The notes: generated by a model from the sequence alone, not told the origin. DNA of 64,000 nucleotides from an uncultured Flavobacteriaceae bacterium (GCA_934675205.1 CAKUPQ010000004.1:1-64000), one strand, 5' to 3'; positions 14,822 to 23,537 are shown, counted from the first letter of the stretch. Numbers and translations: made by a program.

Positions 14822-17272
14822 ATGTTTTTCGTAGAAGTAATTTTGCCTTTAGCTTTGAATAAAACCTTTACTTATCAAATAAGTGAAGCGGAATTTCATT
14901 TCATTCAGCCCGGAATGCGGATTGCTGTTCCGTTCGGAAAAACGAAGATTTACACTGCTTTGGCTTTGGAAGTTCATCAAAGCAAACCACTGCTTTACGA
15001 AGCGAAAGAAATCCACGAAATTTTAGACGAAAAACCTGTTGTAAATCCGTATCAGCTCAAGCATTGGTTCTGGATTTCGGACTATTATATGTGCAGTATC
15101 GGAGAAGTGTACAAAAGTGCCGTTCCGTCTGCTTTGCTTTTGGAAAGCGAAACCATTATCCTAAAAAACAAAGAAACCCAGGTGCTGAAAAGTGAACTTT
15201 CGGATGATGAATTTTTGGTTTATGAAGCGTTGGAAAAGCAAAATTCGCTCAAAGTTCAGGATATTATTGCGATTTTGAATAAGAAAACTGTTTTACCTGT
15301 TCTACAGAAAATGCTTTTGAAAGGAGTTGTCCATTTACAAGAAGAAATAACAGAAAGATACAGCCCAAAACTCATTCGCTTTGTTCGTTTACACGAAAAT
15401 CACGAAACCCAAAACGGATTGCAAGAGCTTTTAGAAATTCTGAAAAATGCTCCGAAACAACGTGAAGCTGTTTTGCAATATTTTCAACTTAAAGCCAGAA
15501 CTAAAAAGCCGATTTCAGTAAAAGAGCTCTCGGAAGACTCAAATGTTTCTCCTACAATTATCAAAAGTCTGATTGATAAAGAAATATTCGAAGAATATTT
15601 TCTGCAAACGGATAGAACTGATTTTTTAGAGGAAAATCTCCAAAGTGAAATTGTTTTAAGTGAGGCTCAAAACAAGGCTTTCGAGGAAATTAAACAAAGT
15701 TTTGAAACCCAAAATACAACTTTATTATTCGGAGTAACCTCATCGGGAAAAACCGAAGTTTACATCGAACTTATCAAGGAATATTTGCAAAACGGAAGAC
15801 AAGTTTTATATCTTTTGCCTGAAATCGCTTTGACAACGCAATTGGTTTCGAGACTTCGCAAACACTTCGGAAATGAAGTAGCTGTGTATCATTCCAAATA
15901 CAATCAAAATGAACGCATCGAAGTTTGGAATCAGGTGCTCAATCAATCCGAAAAAGCGAAAATCGTGATTGGGGCAAGGTCTGCTTTGTTTTTGCCTTTT
16001 CAGGATTTGGGGCTTATTCTGGTGGACGAAGAACACGAACAAACCTTTAAACAACACGACCCTGCTCCACGTTATCACGCTCGGGATACCGCAATTGTAT
16101 TGGGAGAAATGCACAAAGCAAAAATCCTTTTGGGTAGTGCTACTCCAAGTATCGAAACCTATTTTAATACAGAAAATCAGAAATTTGGGTTAGTAGAATT
16201 AACCGAACGATTCGGAAAAACAGAACTTCCGAAAATCGAAATCGTAGATTTAAAAGACAAACATTTCCGCAAAAAGATGACCGGACATTTCAGCGATACG
16301 CTTTTGGAGGAAATTACAACCGTTTTAGAAAACGGAGAACAAGTGATTTTATTCCAAAATCGCAGAGGATTTGCTCCTATTTTGGAATGTCTGACTTGTG
16401 GTCATATTCCGCAATGTCCGAATTGTGATGTGAGCCTGACGTATCACAAACTAAAGAATCAAATTCGTTGTCATTATTGCGGATATGCCATTGCCAAACC
16501 TACACATTGCCACGCTTGTCAGAGTGTAGAGCTTACGACCAAAGGTTTCGGAACGGAACAGATTCAACTGGAATTGGAGGAGCTTTTTTCCGATAAAAAA
16601 GTCATACGAATGGACCGAGATACTACAGGAGGAAAATTCGGTTACGAAAAAATTATCGATAGTTTTAAAACCAGAGAGTCTGATATTTTGGTAGGAACAC
16701 AAATGCTTGCCAAAGGTTTGGATTTTGATAATGTAGGATTGGTGGGAATCCTCAATGCAGATACGATGTTATACCACCCGGATTTCAGAGCTTTTGAACG
16801 GAGTTTTCAGCTGATGACACAGGTTTCGGGACGAGCAGGAAGAAGCCAAAAACAAGGAAAAGTAATTATCCAGACCTATAATCCAACCCACCCGATTATT
16901 CAGAAAGTAATCAAAAACGATTATTTTTCGATGTATAAGCAGGAGCTTAACGAAAGGCAAACCTTTGAGTATCCGCCTTATTTTCGTTTGATAAAACTAA
17001 CTTTAAAACATAGAGATTTTGAGAAGTTGCGAGATGGCTCGATGTGGCTGTATCAAAGCCTGAAAAATTCTTTAGGACTTCCCGTTTTAGGTCCGGAAGA
17101 GCCTCCGATTAGCAGAATACGAAACGAATATATCCGAACAATTTTGGTTAAAATTCCAACCAATAAAAACCTAAAATCCGTAAAATCAGTTATCGTAAAA
17201 AACCTGAATTCCTTTGATGCTATTTCGCAATACAGAAGTATTAAGGTTGGGGTTAATGTGGATTTTTATTGA
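14822..17272 (+). CDS. priA: Primosomal replication restart helicase PriA
   Basis: PriA reloads the replicative helicase at stalled forks. The 816-residue protein has the N-terminal DNA-binding region (VEVILPLALNKTFTYQI, GMRIAVPFG), Walker A GVTSSGKTE at residues 304-312 and the DEEH box at 402-405. Zinc-binding cysteines follow at about 525-565 (CLTCGHIPQCPNC, CHYCGYAI, CHACQS). The helicase C-terminal motif GTQMLAKGLDFDNVGLVGILNAD and the arginine finger region VSGRAGRSQKQG complete it. Length and motif order are normal. Confidence 0.97.
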   Translation: MFFVEVILPLALNKTFTYQISEAEFHFIQPGMRIAVPFGKTKIYTALALEVHQSKPLLYEAKEIHEILDEKPVVNPYQLKHWFWISDYYMCSIGEVYKSAVPSALLLESETIILKNKETQVLKSELSDDEFLVYEALEKQNSLKVQDIIAILNKKTVLPVLQKMLLKGVVHLQEEITERYSPKLIRFVRLHENHETQNGLQELLEILKNAPKQREAVLQYFQLKARTKKPISVKELSEDSNVSPTIIKSLIDKEIFEEYFLQTDRTDFLEENLQSEIVLSEAQNKAFEEIKQSFETQNTTLLFGVTSSGKTEVYIELIKEYLQNGRQVLYLLPEIALTTQLVSRLRKHFGNEVAVYHSKYNQNERIEVWNQVLNQSEKAKIVIGARSALFLPFQDLGLILVDEEHEQTFKQHDPAPRYHARDTAIVLGEMHKAKILLGSATPSIETYFNTENQKFGLVELTERFGKTELPKIEIVDLKDKHFRKKMTGHFSDTLLEEITTVLENGEQVILFQNRRGFAPILECLTCGHIPQCPNCDVSLTYHKLKNQIRCHYCGYAIAKPTHCHACQSVELTTKGFGTEQIQLELEELFSDKKVIRMDRDTTGGKFGYEKIIDSFKTRESDILVGTQMLAKGLDFDNVGLVGILNADTMLYHPDFRAFERSFQLMTQVSGRAGRSQKQGKVIIQTYNPTHPIIQKVIKNDYFSMYKQELNERQTFEYPPYFRLIKLTLKHRDFEKLRDGSMWLYQSLKNSLGLPVLGPEEPPISRIRNEYIRTILVKIPTNKNLKSVKSVIVKNLNSFDAISQYRSIKVGVNVDFY

Positions 17273-17281
17273 TACCAAATC

Positions 17282-17360
17282 GTCATTGCGAGGAGGTACG
17301 ACAAAACAATCTCTTTTAGATTGCCACGTCATTTCGCTACGCTACATTCCTCGCAATGAC
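17282..17360. repeat. GTCATTGCGAGGA palindrome
   Basis: Perfect 13-bp arms GTCATTGCGAGGA and TCCTCGCAATGAC enclose an inner CAATCTCTTTTAGATTG stem. It belongs to the same family as the element near 31.39 kb. It lies between convergent priA and the BspA-like gene, where it may terminate both. Confidence 0.85.
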
Positions 17361-17386
17361 AAAGTGTTGAATATTATTTAATGTTT

Positions 17387-18598
17387 TTATTTCTTAATCA
17401 CTCTTTTGCTAACCGACCCCTGATTGGTTTTGATATTCATCAGATAAATCCCGGCACTTAAATCTTCGATATTGATAGTTTCTAAATGCTGAACAGAACC
17501 GAAAAGCTCTCTACCTTGCAGGTTATAGATTTTAACTTCTTCGAGAATCGTGTTTCCTTTAGACGAAATATTCAAAATCCCGTTTGTCGGGTTTGGGTAA
17601 ACCGAAATCAATGTATCTGCCTCTAAACTATTTATATTTAACGAGCATTCTTCTGTTTCTATTAAACTATCTTCTGTAATTGTCCAGCCTAAATTATTTG
17701 TCAAATAACTGTGTATATCTGAATTACAATACTCTAACCCAGCCGCATAAAATGTTTTATTTTGTAATTCTAATGTTACAAATTGTTGTAATAACAAATC
17801 GTAATTTATAATGCTTAAGCCAGAATTACTAACAAATCCGTAATAATCTTCAAAATTCCCATTAAAAGTAAAAGAAACAGAACTGTTAAAATTCCATTCA
17901 GAAATATCTTGATTAAACGAATAGGCTTCAGAAAACATACCTTCCATATCTGTAACATTGGAAACATCCCAATTATCTATTGGTTGGTTAAAATCAAATG
18001 CTCCAGAAAACATAAGTCTCATATTTGTAACATTTGATACATCCCAGCTATCTAGTGGTTGATTAAAAGAATTTGCTGCGAGAAACAGTCCTGCCATATT
18101 TGTAACATTCGATACGTCCCAGTTATTTAAAGGCTGATTAAAATAAGCTACATAGCCAAACATATTACTCATATCTGTAACTTGACTTAAATCAGGAGTA
18201 TCAGTTGCATTTAGAATTAAGTAAATACTCCCGAAAAAAGCATTTTCCATACTTGCCCATTGATTAGTTCCCCATTGCTCAATGGTTTTTAATTTTAGCG
18301 AATAATAAAAAGGAGGAATGTCATAAAATTTAATATGCTTAAAAGTTCCTGTTAAAGATACTGTGTATGTTCCTACCGCACTATATGTATGTGATACATT
18401 TCCAGTCTGATTGGTAAGTATTGTGCCATCTCCAAAATCAACAGTATAATTGTTGTCATCGTCTTGAACTATTGGAACAATAATACTTGAATTTGCATCA
18501 TCAGTTATTTCAAAAGTCATAATAAAAGCATCAGGGTCTTGAGCTTTTGCAAAATGAGTTAAAAACAAAAACGTAAATAAAAAGTAAAATTTTTTCAT
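17387..18598 (-). CDS. BspA-like (DUF285) surface protein with T9SS sorting domain
   Basis: This 403-residue protein has a signal peptide (ending HFAKAQ) and a PKD-like segment near residues 45-85 (DFGDGTILTN, SAVGTYTVSL). At least three ~26-residue DUF285 repeats follow, built on FNQPLNNWDVSNVTNM. The C-terminal ~75-residue type A sorting domain (VYPNPTNGILNISS, LSAGIYLMNI, SKRVIKK) directs export by the type IX secretion system. BspA-like repeats occur in surface proteins that bind host or other cells, so attachment is a reasonable inference. Confidence 0.88.
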   Translation of the reverse strand: MKKFYFLFTFLFLTHFAKAQDPDAFIMTFEITDDANSSIIVPIVQDDDNNYTVDFGDGTILTNQTGNVSHTYSAVGTYTVSLTGTFKHIKFYDIPPFYYSLKLKTIEQWGTNQWASMENAFFGSIYLILNATDTPDLSQVTDMSNMFGYVAYFNQPLNNWDVSNVTNMAGLFLAANSFNQPLDSWDVSNVTNMRLMFSGAFDFNQPIDNWDVSNVTDMEGMFSEAYSFNQDISEWNFNSSVSFTFNGNFEDYYGFVSNSGLSIINYDLLLQQFVTLELQNKTFYAAGLEYCNSDIHSYLTNNLGWTITEDSLIETEECSLNINSLEADTLISVYPNPTNGILNISSKGNTILEEVKIYNLQGRELFGSVQHLETINIEDLSAGIYLMNIKTNQGSVSKRVIKK

Positions 18599-18628
18599 AA
18601 CAGTTGTAAATCAAATTGTTTGATGGGT

Positions 18629-18636
18629 CAAATATA
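18629..18636 (-). promoter_or_regulatory. BspA-like gene promoter TATATTTG
   Basis: TATATTTG on the minus strand, 30 bp before the ATG, back to back with the promoter of the toxin-antitoxin pair. Confidence 0.45.
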
Positions 18637-18648
18637 ACTATATTTTTT

Positions 18649-18656
18649 TATCTTTG
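18649..18656 (+). promoter_or_regulatory. Toxin-antitoxin promoter TATCTTTG
   Basis: TATCTTTG lies 18 bp before the antitoxin ATG and contains the in-frame TTG that would otherwise extend the antitoxin by seven residues. That argues for the ATG start. Confidence 0.5.
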
Positions 18657-18674
18657 TTAAAAGAAAACAGAAAA

Positions 18675-18923
18675 ATGGACACAGCACTTTTACAGGAAAA
18701 ACTAACTCTTATACAGCGACTTTCTCAAACTGATGATGAATCTGTTTTGATGAAAGTAAGAGCTTTGTTGTTTAGTGACAAAGAAACTTCAGAAAAAAGC
18801 AGGATACCTGATTGGTTTATGTCTGAACTTCTTGAAAGAAAAAAATCCTACGAAAACGGAGAGACTCAAACAGTTTCTTGGGAAGAATGTAAAAATACAT
18901 TACTTCAAAAAATTAAAAAATGA
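18675..18923 (+). CDS. Putative antitoxin of a RelE/ParE-type pair
   Basis: This 82-residue acidic protein begins MDTALLQEKLTLIQRLSQ and contains PDWFMSELLERKKSYENGE and a SWEECKN segment near the C-terminus. The phrase E..SWEExK is common in small antitoxins that pair with RelE/ParE toxins. The stop overlaps the start of the toxin gene by 4 bp (ATGA), a translationally coupled arrangement. No ribbon-helix-helix domain is obvious, so any autoregulatory DNA binding is unproven. Confidence 0.75.
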   Translation: MDTALLQEKLTLIQRLSQTDDESVLMKVRALLFSDKETSEKSRIPDWFMSELLERKKSYENGETQTVSWEECKNTLLQKIKK

Positions 18924-19207
18924 GTTTTCGTTTGGTAATACTCCTTAAAGCTCAAACCGAAATGGCTGATGCAGTAGATTGGTATGAACTGCAACAAATA
19001 GGATTGGGAGAAAGATTTATTTTATTTATGGAGGATTTCATAACCAGAATCGTACAAAATCCGTTACATTTTCCCGAAAAAACCCCACCTTTTCGAGAGG
19101 CTTATGCAAAAGATTTCCCCTATTTGGTTATTTATCAAGTACATAATGACGAAGTTGTGATTTATTCCGTTTTTCATATCAAACAAAATCCAAAGAAGAA
19201 ATACTAA
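18920..19207 (+). CDS. RelE/ParE family toxin
   Basis: The 95-residue basic protein has the compact RelE/ParE pattern: RLVILLKAQTEMADAVDWYE at the N-terminus, a GLGERFILFMEDFITRIVQNP helix, the conserved REAYAKDFPYLVIYQV strand and a final VIYSVFHIKQNPKK. Such toxins are mRNA interferases or gyrase poisons, and which applies here cannot be told. The TAA overlaps the stop of the convergent M1 aminopeptidase gene by 4 bp. Confidence 0.88.
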   Translation: MSFRLVILLKAQTEMADAVDWYELQQIGLGERFILFMEDFITRIVQNPLHFPEKTPPFREAYAKDFPYLVIYQVHNDEVVIYSVFHIKQNPKKKY

Positions 19208-21285
19208 TTATCACTTTTCAAAATCCTTTCCAAAATCGTTTTTTCTTTAAACGGAAGTTGTGATAAAACTTCATCTTGAAAAACCTTTTTATATTCTTCG
19301 TTTTGGCACAATTTTTTGATTTGTTCCCTACAAAAAAGAGCAAACCTCCATCTGAAATGCGAAGTTCCGTAAGCTAAACTTTTAAAGATTTCATCTGTAT
19401 TTAAGTTTAAACTTATGAGTTTTTCGAGGGCATTTTGTCTTGTGATTGCATCGTAATTTGTGCCCGACAAACCCAAAAGAGCCAGATAATCTTTTATCTG
19501 CTGTTCTTCTGATTTTGTGGTTACGAACGATAACGTATGATGTAAAACTTCAAGATTTCTCCCTTCAAAACCAATCCAATTTTCGGATAATTTTACATAT
19601 CGCTCCCTTTCGGATTCAAAAGTATTCCAAAGGTTGAAAAGAGCTATTTCTCTGGTTACATAAGAGTTGTCGTTTAGCAGGGTTTCATAGGTTTTTCTAA
19701 AGCTCTCGGGAATTTCCGAAAGCGTAACCGCAACAGCCTGTCTTACTTTTACGTTTTTTGTATTCAGAGCTGTTTCTATAAAATCTTTTTTCTGCTCAAA
19801 AGGGAGATTTGCCGTCTGATAAACAAGTAATTCTTTTACAGGATAATAGGTCTTGCTTTTTAGAATTTTCAAAATTTTCTTTTTGTCCTTTTCGGGATTC
19901 AAAGGGTTTTGCTGCAATTCGATATATTGTTTTATAAAAGCATTTTTCTTTAAAAGCGTATAGACTTCCTCTTTTTGGAAAATATGGGTTTCTAACCAAT
20001 TTTTGCTGAAATTCTCACAATCAAAATCGGAAACAGCTCGAATTTCTTTAAACAAATCTTCGGTTTCCACATTCCCGAAAGCGTGTTTTTCAAGATAATT
20101 TTTAACAGCCAAACGGAATTTTTCTTTTCCCATTCCCTCACGTAAAACGTGCAAAGCCCAGGCTCCTTTTTGGTAGTACGAAAGCGAACTCGCTTTTTCG
20201 TTCAGAATCGGAACATCATCAGAGGCTTCTGCCTGTTCGATTTTTTGAGCATTTTCGTATAATTTCCAATAATAATCCTCCTCTCCGAAGATTTCTCTTT
20301 CTGCCAAAAGAGCATAAAAAGTGGCAAATCCCTCCTGCAACCAATGATGTTTTCCGGTTTTGGCTGTAACCAAATCTCCAAACCACTGATGAGCCAGTTC
20401 GTGAGCATTTACGTTTACGTAATTTCGGTCGTTAAATCCGATTTCATCCACGACATAATCCTGTGCAAAAATGGTGGAAGTGGTGTTTTCCATTCCTCCG
20501 TACATAAAATCCCAAACGGGAACTTGTCGGTAAACCTGCCAAGGATAAGGAACAGCAATTTCGTTTTCCAAATAATCGAAAATTTCTTTACTATAACGAT
20601 AAGTGGGTTCAAATTTGTCTTTGTCCGAAACGTGATACCACAAATCATTCGGAACTCCCGATTTTGAAGTAAAACTCTGCTTTTCAAACTTTCCGATTGC
20701 CAACATTAATAGATAACTGCTCATCGGTTTGTGCATTTGATATTTCCAAGTGATTTGGTCGTCTTTTTCGGTTTTTGAAATCAAATTTCCATTAGCCAAA
20801 ACCGTGTAATCCTTATGAAAAGACACTTCCAAATTAAAAATAATTTTCTCATTTACATCATCAAAACTCGGATACCAATGGCTGGTGTATTTTCCCTGTC
20901 CCTGTGTCCAAATCTGTACGTCTTCGTAATAGTTTTTCTGTACGAAATACATTGCCTGAACAGGGAAAGCCTCATACGAAAAAGTCAAACTATTTTCTCC
21001 TTTTGTATATCCCTCAAAAAGCAAAAATTCTTTATCGGTTGCTTTGAATTGTACCTCTTTTCCGTTGATTTTTACTTTGTCGAACGTCATTTTGTGAGCA
21101 TCAATTCTGATAGTATCCAAAAGTTCGTTTACCGAAAAACGATATTCGACATTTCCCCAAACATTCTGTTTTACGGGATTTATTTCGAGCGAGGCAAAAC
21201 TCTCGGTAAAATCTACTTTCGGATATTGTTGGGAAAATCCGAAAAAAGAAAAAGGAATTATCAGAAGAAAAAGGAGTTTTTTCAT
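19204..21285 (-). CDS. M1 family zinc aminopeptidase
   Basis: A 693-residue exported enzyme with a signal peptide (ending FFGFSQ). The exopeptidase motif GGMEN is at residues 263-267. The zinc site HELAH at 295-299 is followed 18 residues later by Glu318 in WLQEGFATFYA, the canonical gluzincin spacing. The C-terminal third is helical and HEAT-like (VRQAVAVTLSEIP). It removes N-terminal residues from peptides, probably in the periplasm or outside the cell. Start is the ATG preceding the signal peptide. Confidence 0.93.
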   Translation of the reverse strand: MKKLLFLLIIPFSFFGFSQQYPKVDFTESFASLEINPVKQNVWGNVEYRFSVNELLDTIRIDAHKMTFDKVKINGKEVQFKATDKEFLLFEGYTKGENSLTFSYEAFPVQAMYFVQKNYYEDVQIWTQGQGKYTSHWYPSFDDVNEKIIFNLEVSFHKDYTVLANGNLISKTEKDDQITWKYQMHKPMSSYLLMLAIGKFEKQSFTSKSGVPNDLWYHVSDKDKFEPTYRYSKEIFDYLENEIAVPYPWQVYRQVPVWDFMYGGMENTTSTIFAQDYVVDEIGFNDRNYVNVNAHELAHQWFGDLVTAKTGKHHWLQEGFATFYALLAEREIFGEEDYYWKLYENAQKIEQAEASDDVPILNEKASSLSYYQKGAWALHVLREGMGKEKFRLAVKNYLEKHAFGNVETEDLFKEIRAVSDFDCENFSKNWLETHIFQKEEVYTLLKKNAFIKQYIELQQNPLNPEKDKKKILKILKSKTYYPVKELLVYQTANLPFEQKKDFIETALNTKNVKVRQAVAVTLSEIPESFRKTYETLLNDNSYVTREIALFNLWNTFESERERYVKLSENWIGFEGRNLEVLHHTLSFVTTKSEEQQIKDYLALLGLSGTNYDAITRQNALEKLISLNLNTDEIFKSLAYGTSHFRWRFALFCREQIKKLCQNEEYKKVFQDEVLSQLPFKEKTILERILKSDN

Positions 21286-21377
21286 AGTTCAAAGCGTTTC
21301 TTTTTATGAAATGCAATGTAGTAAAAATGTATGAAAAATTCATTAACCTAAACTTTACAAACATAATTTTTAAATAA

Positions 21378-21542
21378 ATATTTGGTAACAGTAAGCTGAT
21401 TCAGAGGAAACACAAGGTCGTTCCTTTGCAAAAAAAATTAACTTATGCGAAGAAGAATACTAGCTGTATCGATGATGTTGCTTTTGACGGAGATGAAGCA
21501 AGTTCTACTGAAGGAACCGTAAACAAATTAGTTAAAAAATAA
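21378..21542 (+). pseudogene. Possible coding remnant without a start codon
   Basis: An open frame of 54 codons ends at TAA and reads ...TYAKKNTSCIDDVAFDGDEASSTEGTVNKLVKK. It has no ATG or GTG; the only alternative is a TTG giving 38 residues. The amino-acid composition looks protein-like but I do not recognise it. It lies in the otherwise empty 259-bp gap between two minus-strand genes. Confidence 0.25.
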
Positions 21543-21544
21543 TT

Positions 21545-21865
21545 TTATTGAAAATCATTCCAAAAATATTTTTCAAAATCAACAATCTGATTGTTTTTGA
21601 CTTTGATTCCCTCACTTTCTAAAAGTTGTTGCATAAGATTTGTTCCATCGAAATGGTGTTTTCCCGAAAGTAGCCCTACCCTATTTACTACTCTGTGAGC
21701 TGGAATATCATCTAAATTATGAGAGGCATTCATAGCCCAACCCACCATTCGAGCTGAACGAGTCATTCCTAAATGTTGGGCAATAGCTCCGTAGGTAGAA
21801 ACCTTTCCAAACGGAATCTGTCTTGCTAAATCGTGAACTTTCTCAAAAAAAGATTTTTCTTGCAC
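21545..21865 (-). CDS. Alkyltransferase-like protein (ATL)
   Basis: A 106-residue protein equivalent to the DNA-binding domain of O6-alkylguanine-DNA alkyltransferase (FEKVHDLARQIPFGKVSTYGAIA, arginine-finger region MTRSARMVGWAMNA). The active-site motif PCHRV is replaced by PAHRV, so the acceptor cysteine is missing. Alkyltransferase-like proteins bind O6-alkylguanine, flip it and mark it for nucleotide excision repair rather than repairing it directly. It follows a conserved 95-residue gene on the same strand with a 12-bp gap. Confidence 0.92.
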   Translation of the reverse strand: MQEKSFFEKVHDLARQIPFGKVSTYGAIAQHLGMTRSARMVGWAMNASHNLDDIPAHRVVNRVGLLSGKHHFDGTNLMQQLLESEGIKVKNNQIVDFEKYFWNDFQ

Positions 21866-21877
21866 CTTGAAATTTGC

Positions 21878-22165
21878 TTAAAACCGAACTTCAATAATCC
21901 TTCTGACAGGAATAGAAACTCCCGCTTTAAGGGAAATAAAATTCTCACTTGCAACCCAAACGGTTGTTTCCACTTCTTTAAGCCCTTCGGAATCCATAAA
22001 AATAATCTTGATTTTTGTCTGATGAAGATTCCCTAAAGACATTGCATCTTTGAGTTTAGCGTTTAGTTCTTTGGTCTGTTCTTCCGTACGTTCAATGCTT
22101 TCTGTAGGAAAAACAAAGTTTTCGATTTCTTCTTTTTGTACGAGTATAGGTTTATTTGTGTCCAT
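21878..22165 (-). CDS. Conserved hypothetical protein, 95 residues
   Basis: A small soluble protein: a flexible acidic N-terminus (EEIENFVFPTESIERTEEQTKEL) is followed by a probable all-beta segment (TKIKIIFMDSEGLKEVETTVWVA, then FISLKAGVSIPVRRIIEVRF). The second half looks like a small barrel of the kind seen in Bacteroidota proteins of unknown function. A GATATTTG element, one base from the promoter consensus, lies upstream. It probably forms a two-gene unit with the alkyltransferase-like gene. Confidence 0.7.
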   Translation of the reverse strand: MDTNKPILVQKEEIENFVFPTESIERTEEQTKELNAKLKDAMSLGNLHQTKIKIIFMDSEGLKEVETTVWVASENFISLKAGVSIPVRRIIEVRF

Positions 22166-22236
22166 AACTTATAGTATTTTTTAGGTTGATGCGGCAAATA
22201 TCTAAAAAAAATCTTTTTAGTGTAAGTTTAGAGCCT

Positions 22237-22277
22237 ATTTAAATTTACAAATTTAGAATCAATTTAAATTTACAAAT
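22237..22277. repeat. 16-bp direct repeat ATTTAAATTTACAAAT
   Basis: Two identical copies (22237-22252 and 22262-22277) start 25 bp apart, 31 bp upstream of the TATCTTTG promoter. The position suits binding of a regulator, but it could be chance in an AT-rich gap. Confidence 0.5.
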
Positions 22278-22307
22278 AAAATCTTTTTTCTGTTCTCTTA
22301 ACCTTTG

Positions 22308-22315
22308 TATCTTTG
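22308..22315 (+). promoter_or_regulatory. Promoter TATCTTTG of the sufE cluster
   Basis: TATCTTTG 20 bp before the first ATG of the hypothetical-sufE-DUF59 run. Confidence 0.5.
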
Positions 22316-22335
22316 TATTATCAAAAATCAAAACT

Positions 22336-22788
22336 ATGAAAGCACTAACTATTATATTATTGACAGTTTTGGCAACTTCTATAAACAAATGTTCTTCGTC
22401 TGATACAAAGGCTTTGAAACAAGAATTGGTTATCGAATACGATGCTCAAACAAGGGGAAGTCAAAGCAAAGTAATTATTAAAAATGATTCTTTGATAATT
22501 GCAGAACAAGGACGAAAAGAAGGTGTTTTTTATTACAAATTATCTGACGAAGATTGGAATTCTTTAATAAAAGAGGTTCAAAAAATTGACAGAGATAAGA
22601 TTAAAACTTTCAAAGCTCCAACAAACAAAAGGGCTGTTGATGCTGCTCGGACAGCACAAATACGAGTGCTTCACAAAGAAAATCTTTATGAATCAAACTT
22701 GTTTGATGAAGGAAATCCTCCGACAGAACTCAAAGCTCTTGTGAATAAAGTGGCAGGTTTGTATATAAATTCAAAAAAGAACAAATAA
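22336..22788 (+). CDS. Hypothetical exported protein
   Basis: A 150-residue protein with a hydrophobic N-terminus ending INKCSSSD. The Cys at 19 would suit a lipoprotein, but the residues before it (I-N-K) do not match a normal lipobox. The mature part resembles small flavobacterial proteins of unknown function (IIKNDSLIIAEQGRKEG, YYKLSDEDWNSLIKEV). It is followed after 3 bp by sufE and probably shares its transcript. Confidence 0.65.
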   Translation: MKALTIILLTVLATSINKCSSSDTKALKQELVIEYDAQTRGSQSKVIIKNDSLIIAEQGRKEGVFYYKLSDEDWNSLIKEVQKIDRDKIKTFKAPTNKRAVDAARTAQIRVLHKENLYESNLFDEGNPPTELKALVNKVAGLYINSKKNK

Positions 22789-22791
22789 AAA

Positions 22792-23211
22792 ATGACAATT
22801 AAAGAAGTTCAGAGCGAAATCATTGACGAATTTTCGATGTTTGATGATTGGACAGAACGATACGAATATATAATTGAGCTTGGAAAATCACTTCCGATGA
22901 TTGACCAACAGTACAAAACTGATGATTATCTCATCAGAGGTTGCCAGTCAAAAGTTTGGCTCAATGCAGAACAAAAAGACGAAAAAATTGTATTTACAGC
23001 TGATAGTGATGCGATTCTGACCAAAGGAATTATTGCTATTATGATTCGTGTTTTTTCGGAGCAAAGTCCGAAAGATATTTTGGACGCATCAACGGATTTT
23101 GTGGACGAAATCGGGCTGAAAGAACACCTCTCTCCCACTCGTGCCAACGGATTGGTTTCAATGATTAAACAGATAAAAATGTATGCGTTAGCATTCGATT
23201 CAAAGAGTTAA
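22792..23211 (+). CDS. sufE: SufE family Fe-S assembly protein
   Basis: SufE takes sulfur from the cysteine desulfurase SufS and passes it to the SUF scaffold. The 139-residue protein shows EIIDEFSMFDDWTERYEYIIELGK at the N-terminus, the acceptor cysteine in LIRGCQSKVWL near residue 51, and LSPTRANGLVSMI at the C-terminus, which are the family landmarks. Only 2 bp separate it from the DUF59 gene, consistent with one transcript. Confidence 0.95.
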   Translation: MTIKEVQSEIIDEFSMFDDWTERYEYIIELGKSLPMIDQQYKTDDYLIRGCQSKVWLNAEQKDEKIVFTADSDAILTKGIIAIMIRVFSEQSPKDILDASTDFVDEIGLKEHLSPTRANGLVSMIKQIKMYALAFDSKS

Positions 23212-23213
23212 AA

Positions 23214-23537
23214 ATGGAAGAATTCAAAGACGATATTAGTTTAGGAGAACAAATTGTAATGGTTCTCAAAGGGATTTACGACCCTGAAATTCCTGTAGAT
23301 ATTTATGAATTAGGTTTGATTTATGACGTAATGATCAATGAAGATATGGATGTAAAAATCCTGATGACACTTACCTCTCCGAATTGCCCTGTTGCAGAGA
23401 GTTTACCACAGGAAGTTGAACAGAAAATCAAAGCGATTGATGCGGTAAATTCGGTTGAACTTGAGCTTACTTTTGACCCACCTTGGAGCAGGGATTTGAT
23501 GAGTGAAGAGGCAAAGTTAGAGCTCGGAATGTTGTGA
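23214..23537 (+). CDS. DUF59/MIP18 family Fe-S assembly protein (SufT-like)
   Basis: A 107-residue MIP18-family protein with GIYDPEIPVDIYELGLIYDV and the conserved cysteine region LTSPNCPVAESLP, followed by FDPPWSRDLMSEEAK. Such proteins help mature iron-sulfur proteins and often belong to suf clusters. In flavobacteria it is normally followed directly by a DUF2480 gene. Here a DNA methylase gene intervenes. Confidence 0.92.
   Translation: MEEFKDDISLGEQIVMVLKGIYDPEIPVDIYELGLIYDVMINEDMDVKILMTLTSPNCPVAESLPQEVEQKIKAIDAVNSVELELTFDPPWSRDLMSEEAKLELGML

Noticed and set aside
17282..17360. Insertion sequence ends
   Set aside because: No transposase, and the whole element is ~80 bp of palindrome shared with another gap, which fits a REP-like repeat.
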